DNA of 64,000 nt from Pristionchus mayeri (Eukaryota; Nematoda; Chromadorea; Rhabditida; Neodiplogasteridae), in the NCBI GenBank assembly GCA_036245805.1, contig BTRK01000002.1, forward strand, positions 34,826,661-34,890,660. Reading direction: 5' to 3'. The notes below the pieces were generated by a model. It did not search any database and was not told the DNA's origin. It saw nothing but the letters and a program-made list of their open reading frames with translations. A program made the position numbers and the translations under genes. This document shows, one piece after another, positions 37,150 through 48,826 of this stretch. Numbering within the stretch: position 1 is the first letter of the stretch; each line of letters begins with the position of its first letter.

Positions 37150-37446
37150 TCAATAAAAAGGTAAAGGTAAAGGTAAAGGTAGTTCCGTCTTCAGCGTATT
37201 TTTCAACGCGCGGAACGTGCGCAGGTGTCTTTTGATCGGTGTGTACGCATCCATAGCATATAGCGGCATAGGTTGTCACTCAGTTGCCAGCCGGCGACGC
37301 CGCCCCTTTACTCCTGGTTTTAGTACCAGTACCAATTGGACCAGGCTTGGTCGGCCTGATGGGGTGGTCTTGTTCCGGACGGGATTCGAACCCGGGACCC
37401 TGCGTCGCTCAGCCAGACACACTACCGGCTGAGCTATGCCCCTAGC
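37150..37446 (-). repeat. tRNA-derived SINE
   Basis: On the minus strand it starts GGGGCATAGCTCAGCCGG (A box) and has GGTTCGAATCC (B box) about 45 bases on, the RNA polymerase III promoter layout of a tRNA. A non-tRNA body follows, and it ends in a CTTTAC repeat tail at 37158-37185. It sits in an intron of the captured esterase fragment. Acceptor stems do not pair, so it is not a tRNA gene. Confidence 0.7.
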
Positions 37447-38444
37447 TATGTTATTCAATATTGAGGAACGAACTGAATTTTATGGTATCTTTTAGAAAAA
37501 AAAGTCAGTTCGTGATTGGCCAATGGGCATACGGTAGTGAGGGTTACGGTAGGTTACTGTAGAACATCAATAGTGATTGATGATTTTTTGTAAAAAAGTT
37601 TGACCCAAGGAACTCAAGTTGCTCCACGGAACCCGGGCTACGGTAATCAAGTTACTGTAATTTGGGTTACTGTAGTCCCATAGTGTAAGTTGGTACGGTA
37701 GTTGGACTAGATTACATCATGATCTACCACAACATTATCGACCATGAACGCCGATTTTTTTTGACTACCAGATTGAGCAAAATTACAACGTATAGGGAGT
37801 TGTCGATTTTTTTTTGACTACCAAAACGTCGTCAGTGCTGGACAGGTATGGTCACAACCCAAACTCACCGGATAGTAGTAGGAGATTCGAAGCACGGGCT
37901 CGATGATGTGCATCGCCACCTTGTCGATCGTAGACTTGGCCATCTGAAGTGATGCCTATGTAATCACCCCTTTGTGAACATCGTGCAGATCTCCAACTAC
38001 AAGCACTTTGCAATGATCCTCATCTACATCTACCGTACTTTCTCGGGAGGGGTCGGTAGGGAGCTGCCGCCATCAGCAGCACCAGCACGCCCACGATCGT
38101 GCCTCCGGCGACCAGATGAGATCCCTTCTTCTGCTTATCGCCAGCCATCTGAATCGACATTACAGTAAGGTGAGAGGGTGAGAGGGCGATTCGGAAAGTA
38201 ATTCAGAGACGCGCGCCGATGGAAGGGAAGCATTATGAGTACGTGCTCCCGCGAAAGGCGGGAGAGGGACGAACGGGGAAATAGTGGGGACGGGGGAGGG
38301 GTAGATCAATGCCCTCTCCTCCTCCCTTCACCTCTTCCCTCGTCAACTATCGATTGACTCAGGTCCCCTATGTGGCTGGCTAATCAAACACCGAAGTATT
38401 CCGGGTACCCGATGTTATATGTAAATGTTAGATGGGGAACGTAC

Positions 38445-38576
38445 CGGGTCTCGACCTTGACGAAGAAGTTGTCCTTCATGTAGTCGGGGTTCGTCAGCAC
38501 CGTCCGGCAGTACGGGTAGGCGTTCCAGGCCTCCTCGTGGATCGCCAGCGAGCCCTTGGGCGCGATATTGCGGGGC
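38445..38576 (-). pseudogene. Captured phosphatidylinositol transfer protein exon
   Basis: A single 132-base exon with intact acceptor (..TTTTAG) and donor (GTACGTTC) encodes [38 protein letters not shown]. This is the conserved [10 protein letters not shown] region of class I PITPs, which carry PI and PC between membranes. I find no other PITP exon in the window, so it is an isolated fragment inside the Kolobok-like element, on the same strand as the esterase exons. The frame is fully preserved. Confidence 0.75.
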
Positions 38577-39106
38577 CTAAAACAATTAAAACTTATTAAT
38601 TTACCGATTAAATTTTAATAATCAATAATAATCAATAATCTAGACAGGCGGCGGATAGGGAGCATGGCTCCCTACCCGCCGCCTGTCTAGGCCTTGCTCG
38701 CGTCGGCCGCCAGAATGCGGTTCAATAACATAAAAAAACGCATCACAGGTTCATTTGAGTGCATAAACAGAAAGCGGAACTAATCTACTTCATGTTTTAC
38801 GACCATTAAACGCAATAAATGAATGAAAACAACAGAAAACGTCGAAGAAACCGCAGAAGATACGACGCCGCCGCCGTGATTGACTCTTGCCGCTAGGTCG
38901 CAAACAACTAGATTTCTACCGTAATTTTATACCCATCGGCTGCAGAAGAATGTTTTTAAATTCGCCATTTTTAAAGTCAATTTTAACAAAAATAGTATTT
39001 TTATTATTTTTTTGTGTTTAATAAGTTGTTTTGAGTCGATTATCACAGTCGATATTCAAAATTACAGAACGTTTTAAAAATTAAACTTTGGGACTACAAG
39101 ATTCCT

Positions 39107-39840
39107 TTAAGCTCGTGTTTTGCCATTCCGTTTACAACGATTTTACTCACTTTCTTCCTTTCGCATGCTTTTTTATTTACAAATTTGATTGCTTGCAGGT
39201 AAAATTCCATGACGGCGCGCCGTCACGAACGCTTTTGTGGCGACGATTGAGGAACAAGAGCCGCGAATCAAGAATCGCTACTTCGCCGATTGATCAGGTA
39301 CCGTCTATTTATACATTTTGAGCATTAATTCTTCATTATCGACCAACGTACTAGTAGAATGTCCTTCGCTATCCTTTTCCTACCTGCATTACACCTGATT
39401 CATGAAAGATATTGTCGTTTTTAGCTCACCAATCGACGATCGTCCTGTTCACTCTCTTCGAGCGTCTTGCTGGCTCGTTCGCTTCGGTGGTTGACCAGGT
39501 ACCTGTTTATATATATACTTTGAGCACCTACTGCCAAATATTGATCAATATATCTGTACAACATCCCCGACATCATCTTTTTAATTCTAAACACCCCTGA
39601 TTCATCATGTTTATTGTCGTTTTGAGGTCACCAACGAGTGATCGAGTGTTGAGCGAGAGTGAAGAAGCGTGGGCCTTCCTTCTGGCAAGTCTCTCTCCTG
39701 CTGCCGACTACGGTAACTCTCCAGGTCGTTTTGAGGTCACCATTCGGTGATCTATTGCGCTGTTCGAATGGTCCAACTTCATACGCGTCTCTATCTCGCT
39801 TCTCTTCAACAGAGGTAGGTCGGGCATCTATTTATGTTTA
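39107..39840. repeat. Inner left arm of the Harbinger element
   Basis: The stretch is matched in reverse complement by 44588-45245. It contains imperfect tandem blocks of about 170-200 bases, each with a GGTACC or CAGGTACCTG-type motif, a TATTTATA motif and TTGAGCA. The apparent protein reading (SVYNDFTHFLPFACFF..) appears on both arms and is therefore an arm sequence, not a gene. Confidence 0.65.
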
Positions 39841-39966
39841 ATTAGTGAAACTATACTTAATATTATAGGATAGTTCAACTTTTTTTAAACCTTTAATTTG
39901 TGAAATTCATTCTGCGACAATAGTTTTGTTTTGTTATCGAATATTGAAATATATATTCCAGCCGCC

Positions 39967-41000
39967 ATGCGACGCTTGCTCGGCGTTCTCGGAGCAATAC
40001 TGCTGCTAAGAAGAAAACAAATTCTAATAGAAGCATCAAGACACATTGAACAATTGGAGCTGATCAGAAGCTGAGCTGTCTTAAGGAGAAGGCGTTGGCA
40101 AGCACTGGATCAGTTTTTGGTCGATATTAGAAATGATCCCTTAGCTTTTAAAGCGACGTTTCATATGACTATACCGCAATTCGATGTGCTCCTTTCTAAG
40201 ATATGTCCGTTACGTGGAACCAAACATTATTGTACTACCTTACCTGATTCACATATGTTATATTTGTTCCTTATTTATGCTACAGTCTTATTTAGTTTCA
40301 GACTTAGACAACTGGTATTTCCATTCGAGCAATTAGCAGATTATTCTTTGTGAATCCCACATCGTTTACGAAATGCATTCACCTTATTTCAAAATCAATT
40401 ATTCATAATATTAATAATGTTAATCTTCCTTCCACCCGAGACGAATGGCTTTTCATTCGTCAACGGTTCATTCGCCTTTATGATGCCCCGTCTTTTGGTA
40501 GTCTCGACGGAAAGCACATTAAAATTCGTTGCCCCCCTAGATCAGGCAGTTCTTTCTTTAATTACAAGTGCTTTTTTAGTTATGTTCTTATTGGTCTGTG
40601 TGACTCAGACTTGAGAATTCACTTTGTTGATATATGAGGTAGAGGCCGGTCGCATGATTCTTCTTTGTTCGAGAGAACGGAGTTAGCTAGAAAATTAGCA
40701 ATGCCCAATTTCTTGCCACCTCCCATTGTTCCCCCAAATCAAAGTGTATTTCAAGACATTTCTATTCACTCTTTCGTAACTGCAGATTGTGCCTTCAAAT
40801 CGTCCATTCATGTTGTAAAACCTATTGCATCTGCCTCATCGTCTAGGGATCGTATTTATAATTACCGTGTATCTAGGTCTCGTAGATGTATCGAGAATGT
40901 CTTCGGGGTTATGACCTCAAGATTTCGCATTTTATCAAGACGCATTTTATCATATTGGCCTGGCCAATTCAAAAAATCTCATTCTCGCCCTTTGTAACTT
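39967..41000 (+). pseudogene. PIF/Harbinger transposase relic
   Basis: From the ATG at 39967 the frame reads into Harbinger nuclease motifs: GSLDGKHIKIRCPP (first Asp), FVTADCAF (second Asp) and CIENVFGVMTSRFRIL (Glu). It is interrupted by TGA near 40072, by TGA at about 40351-40353 with a change of frame, and by TGA after HFVDI near 40637. The DDE residues are still visible but no intact product is possible. Confidence 0.75.
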
Positions 41001-41230
41001 ACATAACTTTCTCATAACGGTTCCTTCGGAACCATTAGTTCCCGTTCGTTACCTACCATGTACTATGACTGCGTCAGATCAGACACAATTTTTGATCGAT
41101 TATTTCAATGATGTATATAAAGTTGCGGGGCAGGTATCCTAGAAAAAAAACAAACAAACAACACACATCTGAAATACGCATTTTGGTATTGGTGCTAAGA
41201 CACAGAGATGTTACAGTATATTATTCATTA

Positions 41231-42731
41231 CATGAACGAGTTCTTTAGGAAAGAAAATGGATTGGGTTCTTCGGATTGTACATTTTCATTGGGAGGTGGT
41301 ACAGTAGGGAACGAAAGCGGTGAATTGAAAGGGGGGAATTGAGGGGGTACATTATAAGGTGGATAATGAGGAGGGGCAGAATATGGATGAAAGGGAGGAG
41401 GTGCGGGCGAGATATAACGATCCTCTAACGAATTTAAGAAATTGTGAATCTCTCCTACAGCACGATATCGTCTATCAGATGGTACTTTGTCTAATAATTT
41501 ATTTATTCTATGGTGAATGTCAAGATAATTAACAGACATTTTCTTATTCTCGCCACTTGTACTACTTTCATTCTCAGTGATCTTGGAGAACACAACCTGC
41601 AGCATGTCGTCCGTCTTTTTCAACTCTTCGAGGAATCGATCACTTCCCATCGCTTTTTTTATCTTCTTCTTCACAGTGACAGCTGAATCCACCTCTTCGA
41701 TTCCAGCTTCATCGACTGCAAATGCATATGTGATAGATATTCCAGTAACCTTAAATGTAACTAATTCGGGAAAATATCTGACAAAACAATATATCAACAT
41801 CCCAAATTTCATAAATTTTATAAAACGGTAAAACATACTCTTAGTCGCATCACTCCTCTCTCGTTTCACTTGAAGAGAAGGTCCAGGTTCTTCCATCAGG
41901 CCGATTGATGAACTAAAACATTTTGATGTTTTCAAATTGAATTACTTTAGTATAAAACTTAACCTTATCATATCTTATTCACATACAGCTCAAAAATCAA
42001 AGCTACTCACATCGTACTCTCCTGCGCGAGTTTGTCGAGGAACGCATATTCCTGCTCGAATTTGATTTTCTTCAGCGGAACCGCTCCACTCCCAGATTTC
42101 GTTTTCTGAACTTGCTTCAACGCGTGCTTCCTATCCATTTTCAGTTTCTTGAACGTGGATTCACACGTGCTTCCTAAAAAAAGCAATATATTTTACTGTG
42201 ATAGTAGAAAGCGTAGCAAGTTGGTGTGCCTCGGTGCACAAAGGAATCAGCAGAAGGAACGGAACGTTAAATGTACGGTAGCTGCCTGTCGTGCTGTGCC
42301 TGCACGCACAACACAAGGCACATCATGACAGGCAGCTACCGTACATTTAACGTTCCGTTCCTTCTGCTGATTCCTTTGTGCACCGAGGCACACCAACTTG
42401 CTACGCTTTCTATTCTCACAGTACCTTATTTTTATTCAAAAAAACAAGCATATTAAAAAATACCTTTCACACCGAACATAGCATCGAAATCGGACCAGCA
42501 TTTCTTACGACCTTCAGTAGATGCCTTTTTGTAGACCGGATTTGAAAAATCCCATAAACTCTTCTCCGACTGCACTAGAATGAGCAGCCGACGCTGTTCT
42601 TCAACTGATAGGGCAGTCTGGAAAAAATATGTGTTTTTTTAAGCATATAAGTAACCCTCCACCTTTAGATTCTCAGTGATGGTAATCTCATCATCTAAGT
42701 CATCAGTGGCATGAGAAGTTTTTCTCGACAT
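41231..42731 (-). CDS. MADF-domain DNA-binding partner of the Harbinger transposase
   Basis: Exons on the minus strand: 42663-42731 (MSRKTSHATDDLDDE), about 42463-42618 (MADF domain: RRLLILVQSEKSLWDFSNPVYKKA..CWSDFDAMFG, shown in part), about 42009-42176, about 41841-41912, and 41231-41718 ending NSFM then TAA. The last exon has a BESS-like helix (HHRINKLLDKVP..RAVGEIHNFLNS) and a proline-rich tail (PPPFHPYSAPPHYPPYNVPP). In PIF/Harbinger elements a Myb/MADF protein helps the transposase reach the nucleus and the ends. It stays open although its transposase is broken. An inverted repeat (42193-42425) lies in one intron. Confidence 0.72.
42193..42425. repeat. Palindromic MITE-like insertion in the MADF gene intron
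   Basis: The arms about 42200-42300 and 42320-42422 mirror each other (AAAGCGTAGCAAGTTGGTGT.. and its complement), with a short spacer near 42305. It has no coding content. Confidence 0.75.
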
Positions 42732-42739
42732 TCTTAATC

Positions 42740-44587
42740 AATCAATCAATCAATTTATCTTATCAGGCGGAAACGCTCAGAAGATGATAGGTCGGTAGTC
42801 TTCATAAGTTGCACTCCACCAATGGCTGCCAATAGCTCGGGATAGGTCGTCTCTCCATCGCGCGCGAGGCTTTCCGGGGGGACGAGTCCTATTGAATGGA
42901 GTCCAGACAGTTGTCGCACGGCTCCACTGTTCCACTCCCATTCTTCTGATCTTGAGGGCCCAGCGCGCTTTTCGTTTCAATCCTTCCTCATTCCAGTCTC
43001 TCAGCTTGGTAATCCCTCTCACGCGGTCATTCCTCCATCTGTCCCTTAGCGTGACTCCAAGCATCTTTCTTTCCATCTTCCTCTGGGTGACTCTCAGCCT
43101 CTCCTTCTCGCTAGATCTCAGAGCCCATACTTCACACCCATAGAGAACTGTAGCCGTGATGCAGCTCTCGAAGACTCTCCTCCTGATCTTGATGGACAGA
43201 ATTCGAGAAGATAGGAGGTGCGAGAGCTTACTCCAGGCCAGCCACCCTAATCGAATCCGGTGTTCTATTTCGTCGGAATGATCCAAGGGAAGAGCTATTC
43301 TTCCTCCGAGATAGAGGTGGTGAGGAGGTTGGTCTTGCTTGCATTCACTTCGAGACCAACTCGGCTGCACGCGTCCATCAGCTTCTTCAGCATTCGTTCC
43401 AGCTCGGGTCGAGATTTGGCAACGAGAGCCACGTCATCGGCATACTCCAAGTGGCAAAGGTTCCTTCCGTCGATTCTAATTCCATCTGACTCCCAGTCAA
43501 TGTTGTCCATGGCTGATCGTAGCACTGCGTTGAAGAGACGAGGGGAGAGGGTATCCCCTTGGCGGACTCCTCGACGCACAGTCACAGGAACGAGCTCCTC
43601 ATTAACTCGAATGAGTGTAGAGGAGGACTCGTAGAGACGGCGCAACATGTGGACGAGGGAGGGATGGGCTCCGAACGAGAAGAGGGCTTGCCAGCAGGCA
43701 TTCCACTCCACACAGTCGAACGCCTTCTTGAAGTCGACGAACGCCAAGTAGATTGGGATACCGTACTCGGAGGTTCTTTCAGCGAGCTGCTTGATGGCAT
43801 GCAGGTTGTCGAGAGTACTGTAGCCGCGCCGGAAGCCGGTTTGGGTCGAGGACTCTGTTTCTTCAAGCACAGTTTCGAGTCTCTGAAGAATGACGTTGGT
43901 CATTGTCTTCAGGGAAACGGTGAGGAGGGAGATGGGACGGAAGTTCCCAATGTTGGTAGGGTCTCCTTTCTTGTGCAGAAGAGTGACAATTGCTTCGGTC
44001 AGGTCGCTTGGAACAGCCTCTCCATCTACCAGATAGTTGAGTAGATCAGCGATAACGGGAGCAAGGTGGTTTCGAGAGTGGTATAGCATATCAGGGAGAA
44101 TGCCATCCGAACCGGGTGAGTGACCACACTTGAGTTGGGACATCGCTTTGCTGACCTCATCGGGTAGGAAGGGAGGAAGGGGATCCAGAGGCTGAGGAGG
44201 GACTGGGAGTGGACACGGAACTGCAGGGGTGTAGAGACCGTCAAAGAAGCTCTGGACCACTGTCTTGGTAGCTGCTTGAGAGAGAGCACCAGTTACAGGG
44301 TCGGGAACTAGAAGGCGCTTCTTTGAGGTTTGCAGACTCAGCATGCTCTTCACGATGCTCCTTCCCATGGTTGCTGCTTGCCGTGCTTGCGCCTCCTTTC
44401 GCTTCCTGATGTCATCGACGAAACTCGTCCGGGCAGCTTTGCAGGCAGCTGAGTAGGCGACAGCTTGTTGGGAGTTGGATTGCAATTCATGGCGCATCGC
44501 TAGGAGCTTCCGCGTTCCACTCGAGATCCAAGAAGGGGATTGGCGCTTCCTGAGAAGGACATTCTTAAGGATCACATTATTATGCTA
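42740..44587 (-). mobile_element. RTE-like non-LTR retrotransposon, 5' truncated
   Basis: The minus strand encodes reverse transcriptase: HSPGSDGILPDML, FRPISLLTVSLK, FVDFKKAFDCVEW, RRGVRQGDTLSPRLF and the catalytic LEYADDVAL. A C-terminal region includes YGCEVWALRSSEKERL and RPPGKPRARWRDDL, as in RTE-type elements. The frame shifts once near 43300-43370. The 3' end is an ATTG tandem tail (about 42744-42760), typical of RTE. The 5' end stops inside the polymerase ORF at about 44587, where Harbinger arm sequence begins. No endonuclease is seen, so it is a dead, 5'-truncated copy. Confidence 0.78.
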
Positions 44588-45904
44588 GAATTAAAAAGAT
44601 GATGTCGGGGATGTTGTACAGATATATTGATCAATATTTGGCAGTAGGTGCTCAAAGTATATAAATAAACAGGCACCTGGAGAGCTACCGTAGTCGGCAG
44701 CAGGTGAGAGACTTGCCAGAAGGAAGGCACACGCTCCTTCACTCTCGCTCAACACTCGATCACTCGTTGGTGACCTCAAAACGATAATAAACATGATGAA
44801 TCAGGGGTGTTTAGAATTAAAAAGATGATGTCGGGGATGTTGTACAGATATTTTGATCAATATTTGGCAGTAGAAGCGAACAAGCCAGCAAGACGCTCGA
44901 AGAGAGTGAGCAGGACGATCGTCGATTGGTGAGCTAAAAACGACAATATTTTTCATGAATCAGGTGTAATGCAGGTAGGAAAGGGATAGCGAAGGACATT
45001 CTACTAGTACGTTGATCGATAATGAAGAATTAATGCTCAATGTATAAATAGACGGTACCTGATCAATCGGCGAAGTAGCGATTCTTGATTCGCGGCTCTT
45101 GTCCCTCAATCGTCGCCACAAAAGCGTTCGTGACGGCGCGCCGTCATGGCATTTTACCTGCAAGCAATCAAATTTGTAAATAAAAAAGCACGCGAAAGGA
45201 AGAAAGTGAGTAAAATCGTTGTAAACGGAATGGCAAAACCCGAGCTTAACGAAGCCAAAGCAGAAAATCACGACTATCAACCCGGTATAGGGGTAATGCG
45301 AGCGTGCTGAGGGGATTGCGGTGCTACAGTAAAGCTAATACGCGCTTGAATGATAAAAATAAACGAAAGTACATTGAACGTGAAAAGATCGATAAAATGC
45401 GTGAAGGTTGAGAATAGTGAGGTCGCTACCAGATGCGTGTTGTGCGTGCGCAAAACCAATATCAGGCTAGAATACGCAAGTGCCAGCAATAAAACACGGT
45501 GGTTGAACCAGAGCAGCATGGTTTAAAGCGGAAAATAGGGCAAAAGAGAGAGAAACTGCCCGAATCGGTCGCAACTCAAAAGTTGTCAAGTTGTAACTAC
45601 GTTTCCGCCGATCAAAACTGGAGCAGCACTTGTCCTAGTCAGTGGGATGATGATAAGGACTAGTGTGATCAATAATACGCGGACAAAATACAAAAAGAAA
45701 CGAGAGAAATCGACCAAGTTCGACGATTCCCCGCAACCCAGATCCCAATTTGGCTAGTTGCCAGACGATTTGACTTACAGTAACAAAAATTGAAAAACAG
45801 GACTTTTCGCTTCAGGATTTTCGACACACGAATTTTTTTCTTCCACCCGTGGAAGAAATTTGCACCCCTTTCCACTTTCCACCCCTGATATTTTCACAGC
45901 ATTA

Positions 45905-46823
45905 GGCGTTAAACATTCTGTGATAATGGATTTAGAGTTCTTGACCCACCTATCGATATCATTTTAACCCAAATCCTCCCTTTAAATGGAAGCTAGCATT
46001 CTACTGAAGAGTTGGTGAAAACTTTATCCGTGTATTTGTTTTCTTGTAAGGTGTACATTACATACCATACTATAACACGCGTTTCACGAGTAAAAAAAAA
46101 TGACCCTCCGGGAACATTTTCAAAAAAAGTTGTCACCGTTTTGTCTTATATTATAGTGGTAGAATACCCTAGAGTGAAGATTTCGTAAAATATAAGTCAT
46201 TGGTACCAGATCCGGCATTTAGGAATTTTCCGGATTTGCACCTGGCTCTGCTGTAAATCAGCTCCCAGATGAGCTAGAAAGATGGCACAGGTCTCAAAAT
46301 GAATTCAAAATGAGTTTTCATATTTTTATATCATACATACCAACTTTATCTTTCATATTCTGCGTTGAAAATCTGATACGCTCTGCAGCATTGTAGGGAA
46401 AATAATTTATTTCAGATGCAAAAAGTAGTTTATATTTTTTTATCATTTTCGGTTCTGGGCCGATCCTCTCGGTGTGAACAGAAAAATTTCTCAGCATATT
46501 TTTCCGCTCATTTTGAGACATGTGCCACCTTTCTAGCTCATCAGGGAGCTGATTTACAGCAGACCCAGGTGCAAATCCGGAAAATTCCTAAATGCCGGCT
46601 CTGGTACCAATGAGTTATATTTTTCGAATTCTTCACTCTTGGGTATTCTACCACTATATTATAAGGCAAATCGGAGACAACTTTTTTGAAAATGTTCCCG
46701 CATACCTCCACTGACTCGTGAAACGCGTGATAAATCAAGATACCAGCGCGACTCGAGCGCACTGGCGCCAATACAAAATTCAGAGCGACGCGTGCTCAGT
46801 ATCCGTCGCGGATCAGCTTTATT
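45905..46823. repeat. Spacer with foldback element 46075-46730
   Basis: CACGCGTTTCACGAGT (about 46076) and its complement (ending about 46730) are the ends of a palindromic element with GGGAACATTTTCAAAAAAAG inside each arm. The rest of the spacer has no exon. The element belongs to the same family as the one at 49902-51150. Confidence 0.7.
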
Positions 46824-48826
46824 ATGAGCGTCTATACGTTTAAACTAGTATCTCTCTACCAACGTCCCCATTATATGCCACAAGCTCGAACAATGCTATC
46901 AGAGACGTCGGAATCGCTCGTCAACCTCTTCGTGGTGAGTCATGAATCATAATGATTACATTTCTACATTTTCACGTTTTATATTTTCTGTGTAGGACTG
47001 AACGCAGTCCAGACCCAAAAGAAGTATTCAAACGTAGTAAATATAGACGTGGTATATTGTCTTTCGACCTTTTGTATGACTCTTATCTTTACCAGGATCC
47101 CATCTCCAATCTTCCCGACGATATCATCCACCTTATCTTCAAGGAACTTGATTAGTAAGAAATGCTGATCGATATACATCACCACACTATTAACATTAAC
47201 TTTTCATATACGCATTCGAATCAAGTGGATTCACTTTCTATATAGTCCTATATAGCAATTTCATCTCAATTGATTACCTCTCCTGACATGTTAGTGCTAT
47301 GAATGGCCTATTTCCAGTAATGACTTGGAGAAGGCATCATCAGTGAGCAAAAAGATGTCGCAATTTGCTACTTTCGCGAAGCAGAACATCAACAAAAAAA
47401 CTATCCACAAACTTACCATCAGACAGGTTAAATGCCCCATCCGTACCCACGTGTTTACATAATATTATAGAATGACAATGGGAATTTGGTCATCGAAGCA
47501 ACTACTTACCCCGAACATTATTTCATGCTTGTGGAAAAGTTCGCGCATTGTGAAGAAACTCGGATTCGGAAGTGGAAAGATTCGAAGCACAGACAAGAAG
47601 ATCTACAAGTGGTTTATACATTTAATAATACGCTAATAATTTTGTAATCAGAACTACTCATCGAGCAGTCGATCATCCAACAAAAAACATTCAATCATCC
47701 CATATGCATTATTCGATAGCGTGGGGTATTTACTCAAACGATTCAATGTTGAAGAAATCTGCATTCAAGATATTAGTGAGCGCAAGATCATATCGCGTTC
47801 ACTTGTAAATTCAGATTTTGATTGATGGATTCTTCACAACCTCAATGCATACTCTCCTTTCTGGAGTAGACAACCTCCATTTGACATTTGATTGGATAGG
47901 ATTATCTGGTGGTGATGAGCTTAACAAAGAATGGTGAGTTTGTCTGATTTCTCATTTATATCAAATTGTGTATTTTAAGATTTCTTTCGTGGCTTATTTC
48001 CACAAATGCGAAGAGCATTGTGCTCAATTATACTAAATTCAATTGGAGTGATGAAACCTATACTTGGTTTCTCAAAGAAATTTCGAAGTCACCATCAATC
48101 TCCCACCTTGAAATAAACAACGACCTATATTTTAAAAATATCAGTGCACATTGGGTACCAAAAATTTGAGAAAATCGATTGAAACCTGTAAACAAACAGT
48201 TGCAACTATTGCGCAAGGATGTCTTGTATCATCTATAAATAATTGTTCTTTACAGAATCAGCTGATATCGATATCTGAATTACCGATTGCATTCTTCTCG
48301 AATATTGGATTGCTAAATCTCAATGAGCTTATTTTCGATCATAATGTTGTTTTGGAAATTATCAAGGTAGTGCATTATATTAATGATTTTTTTGCAATAA
48401 CGTTCAGAATCGTCTACTAAACAAAAAGGAAGGCAAGGTCACTCTGCATACCACAACACGTATCGATACCGTGGCGCAATTGCAAACACTGGGGGACAAT
48501 ATAGAGGTGGGAAATGCTTCTTTCAATACGTTGGAGAAAACAGAATCGGAGTTGTTTTGTAAATGGATAATATATTACTATGCAGCTTCTTTGGTTAAAA
48601 AAAAGAGGGGACGAAGGGAATGCGCACCTTTAATAATTTCCTCGGTTGCTATCTTTACTTGGATTCGATGAATTTTCAGGTTCTTGACTACTCGTTGCTT
48701 ACAAAGCCCAGATTCTACGTATCTGAAAGAGGATCAACCTTCAAGCTTAAAATAGTAGATATACCTTCTGTTGGTGACCATCGTATGACCCACATAGATT
48801 CGAACAAACTGGATGACTTTTCTTAA
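46824..48826 (+). CDS. F-box protein gene (F2)
   Basis: Exons: 46824-46934, 47097-47154 (DPISNLPDDIIHLIFKELD, F-box core), 47318-47426 (YNDLEKASSVSKKM..LTIRQ), 47471-47608, 47652-47747, 47815-47933, 47980-48154, 48256-48366, 48408-48506 and 48680-48826 (stop TAA). After the N-terminal F-box the protein has no clear repeats but matches the broken paralogue at 23990-26771 exon by exon. The likely role is substrate recognition in an SCF ubiquitin ligase. At the 47933/47980 junction my model gives TG plus A, a stop codon, where the paralogue has AA plus A. Either the splice site differs from my call or this copy is also damaged. Confidence 0.65.

Larger units (their letters stand above)
35393..38149 (-). 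pseudogene. Captured arylacetamide deacetylase-like gene fragment
   Basis: Six minus-strand exons: 38039-38149 (cytosolic/TM anchor, VGVLVLLMAAAPYRPLP), about 37868-37943, 36697-36834, 36555-36652 (IFIHGGGFVLGNTEM, the HGGG oxyanion-hole motif), 36390-36474 (SIDYRLAPET) and 35393-35545 (PDLPRDLVATCEFGVLRDEG, carrying the acid residue region). The AADAC/HSL esterase exon with the GDSAGG nucleophile should lie between 36390 and 35545. That interval holds only a palindromic repeat. The exon with the catalytic His is also missing after 35393. The phase between the first two exons does not join. It therefore cannot make an active esterase. Everything lies inside the Kolobok-like element, which suggests transduplication of a host gene. 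Confidence 0.7.
30814..39106 (+). mobile_element. Kolobok-like DNA transposon (8,293 bp)
   Basis: The left end AGGGATTTACCAGTC and the right end, reverse-complementing to AGGAATCTTGTAGTC, form imperfect inverted repeats. Both are flanked by TTAA (30810-30813, 39107-39110). Joining the flanks at one TTAA restores the arm of the surrounding Harbinger element, as judged from the intact arm near 45245. TTAA target sites, AGGRR-type tips and a THAP-domain transposase are characteristic of the Kolobok superfamily. Inside are the transposase (31201-35246, +) and, on the other strand, exons of two host-type genes (35393-38149 and 38445-38576), a tRNA-derived SINE and a palindromic repeat. Confidence 0.7.
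30158..45901. mobile_element. PIF/Harbinger element containing nested insertions
   Basis: The ends TGCTGTGAAAATATCA (30158) and its complement (ending 45901) are flanked by the direct repeat TTA (30155-30157, 45902-45904), the target site preferred by PIF/Harbinger. Long, closely similar inverted arms follow: about 30158-30813 against 45245-45901, and, after the Kolobok insertion, 39107-39840 against 44588-45245. The element carries the expected two genes in opposite orientation, a DDE transposase relic (39967-41000, +) and a MADF-domain protein (41231-42731, -). Nested inside are a Kolobok-like element (30814-39106), an RTE-like fragment (about 42740-44587) and a small palindrome (42193-42425). 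The transposase is broken, so the element cannot move by itself. Confidence 0.75.

Noticed and set aside
37378..37446. tRNA gene on the minus strand
   Set aside because: A and B boxes are present but the acceptor arms do not pair, and a repeat body and CTTTAC tail follow, so it is a SINE.
43559..44044. 161-residue plus-strand ORF
   Set aside because: It is antisense to the RTE reverse transcriptase frame, which has all the expected motifs on the minus strand.
30540..45519. Matching ORFs at 30540-30782 (+) and 45277-45519 (-) with hydrophobic sequence
   Set aside because: They lie in the outer arms of the Harbinger element and mirror each other. They are arm sequence, not a membrane protein.
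46996..47154. Longer F-box exon including residues TERSPDPKEVFKRSKYRR
   Set aside because: Its phase does not join the first exon. The acceptor at 47096 joins in phase 0 and matches the paralogue exon, so the upstream part is intron.
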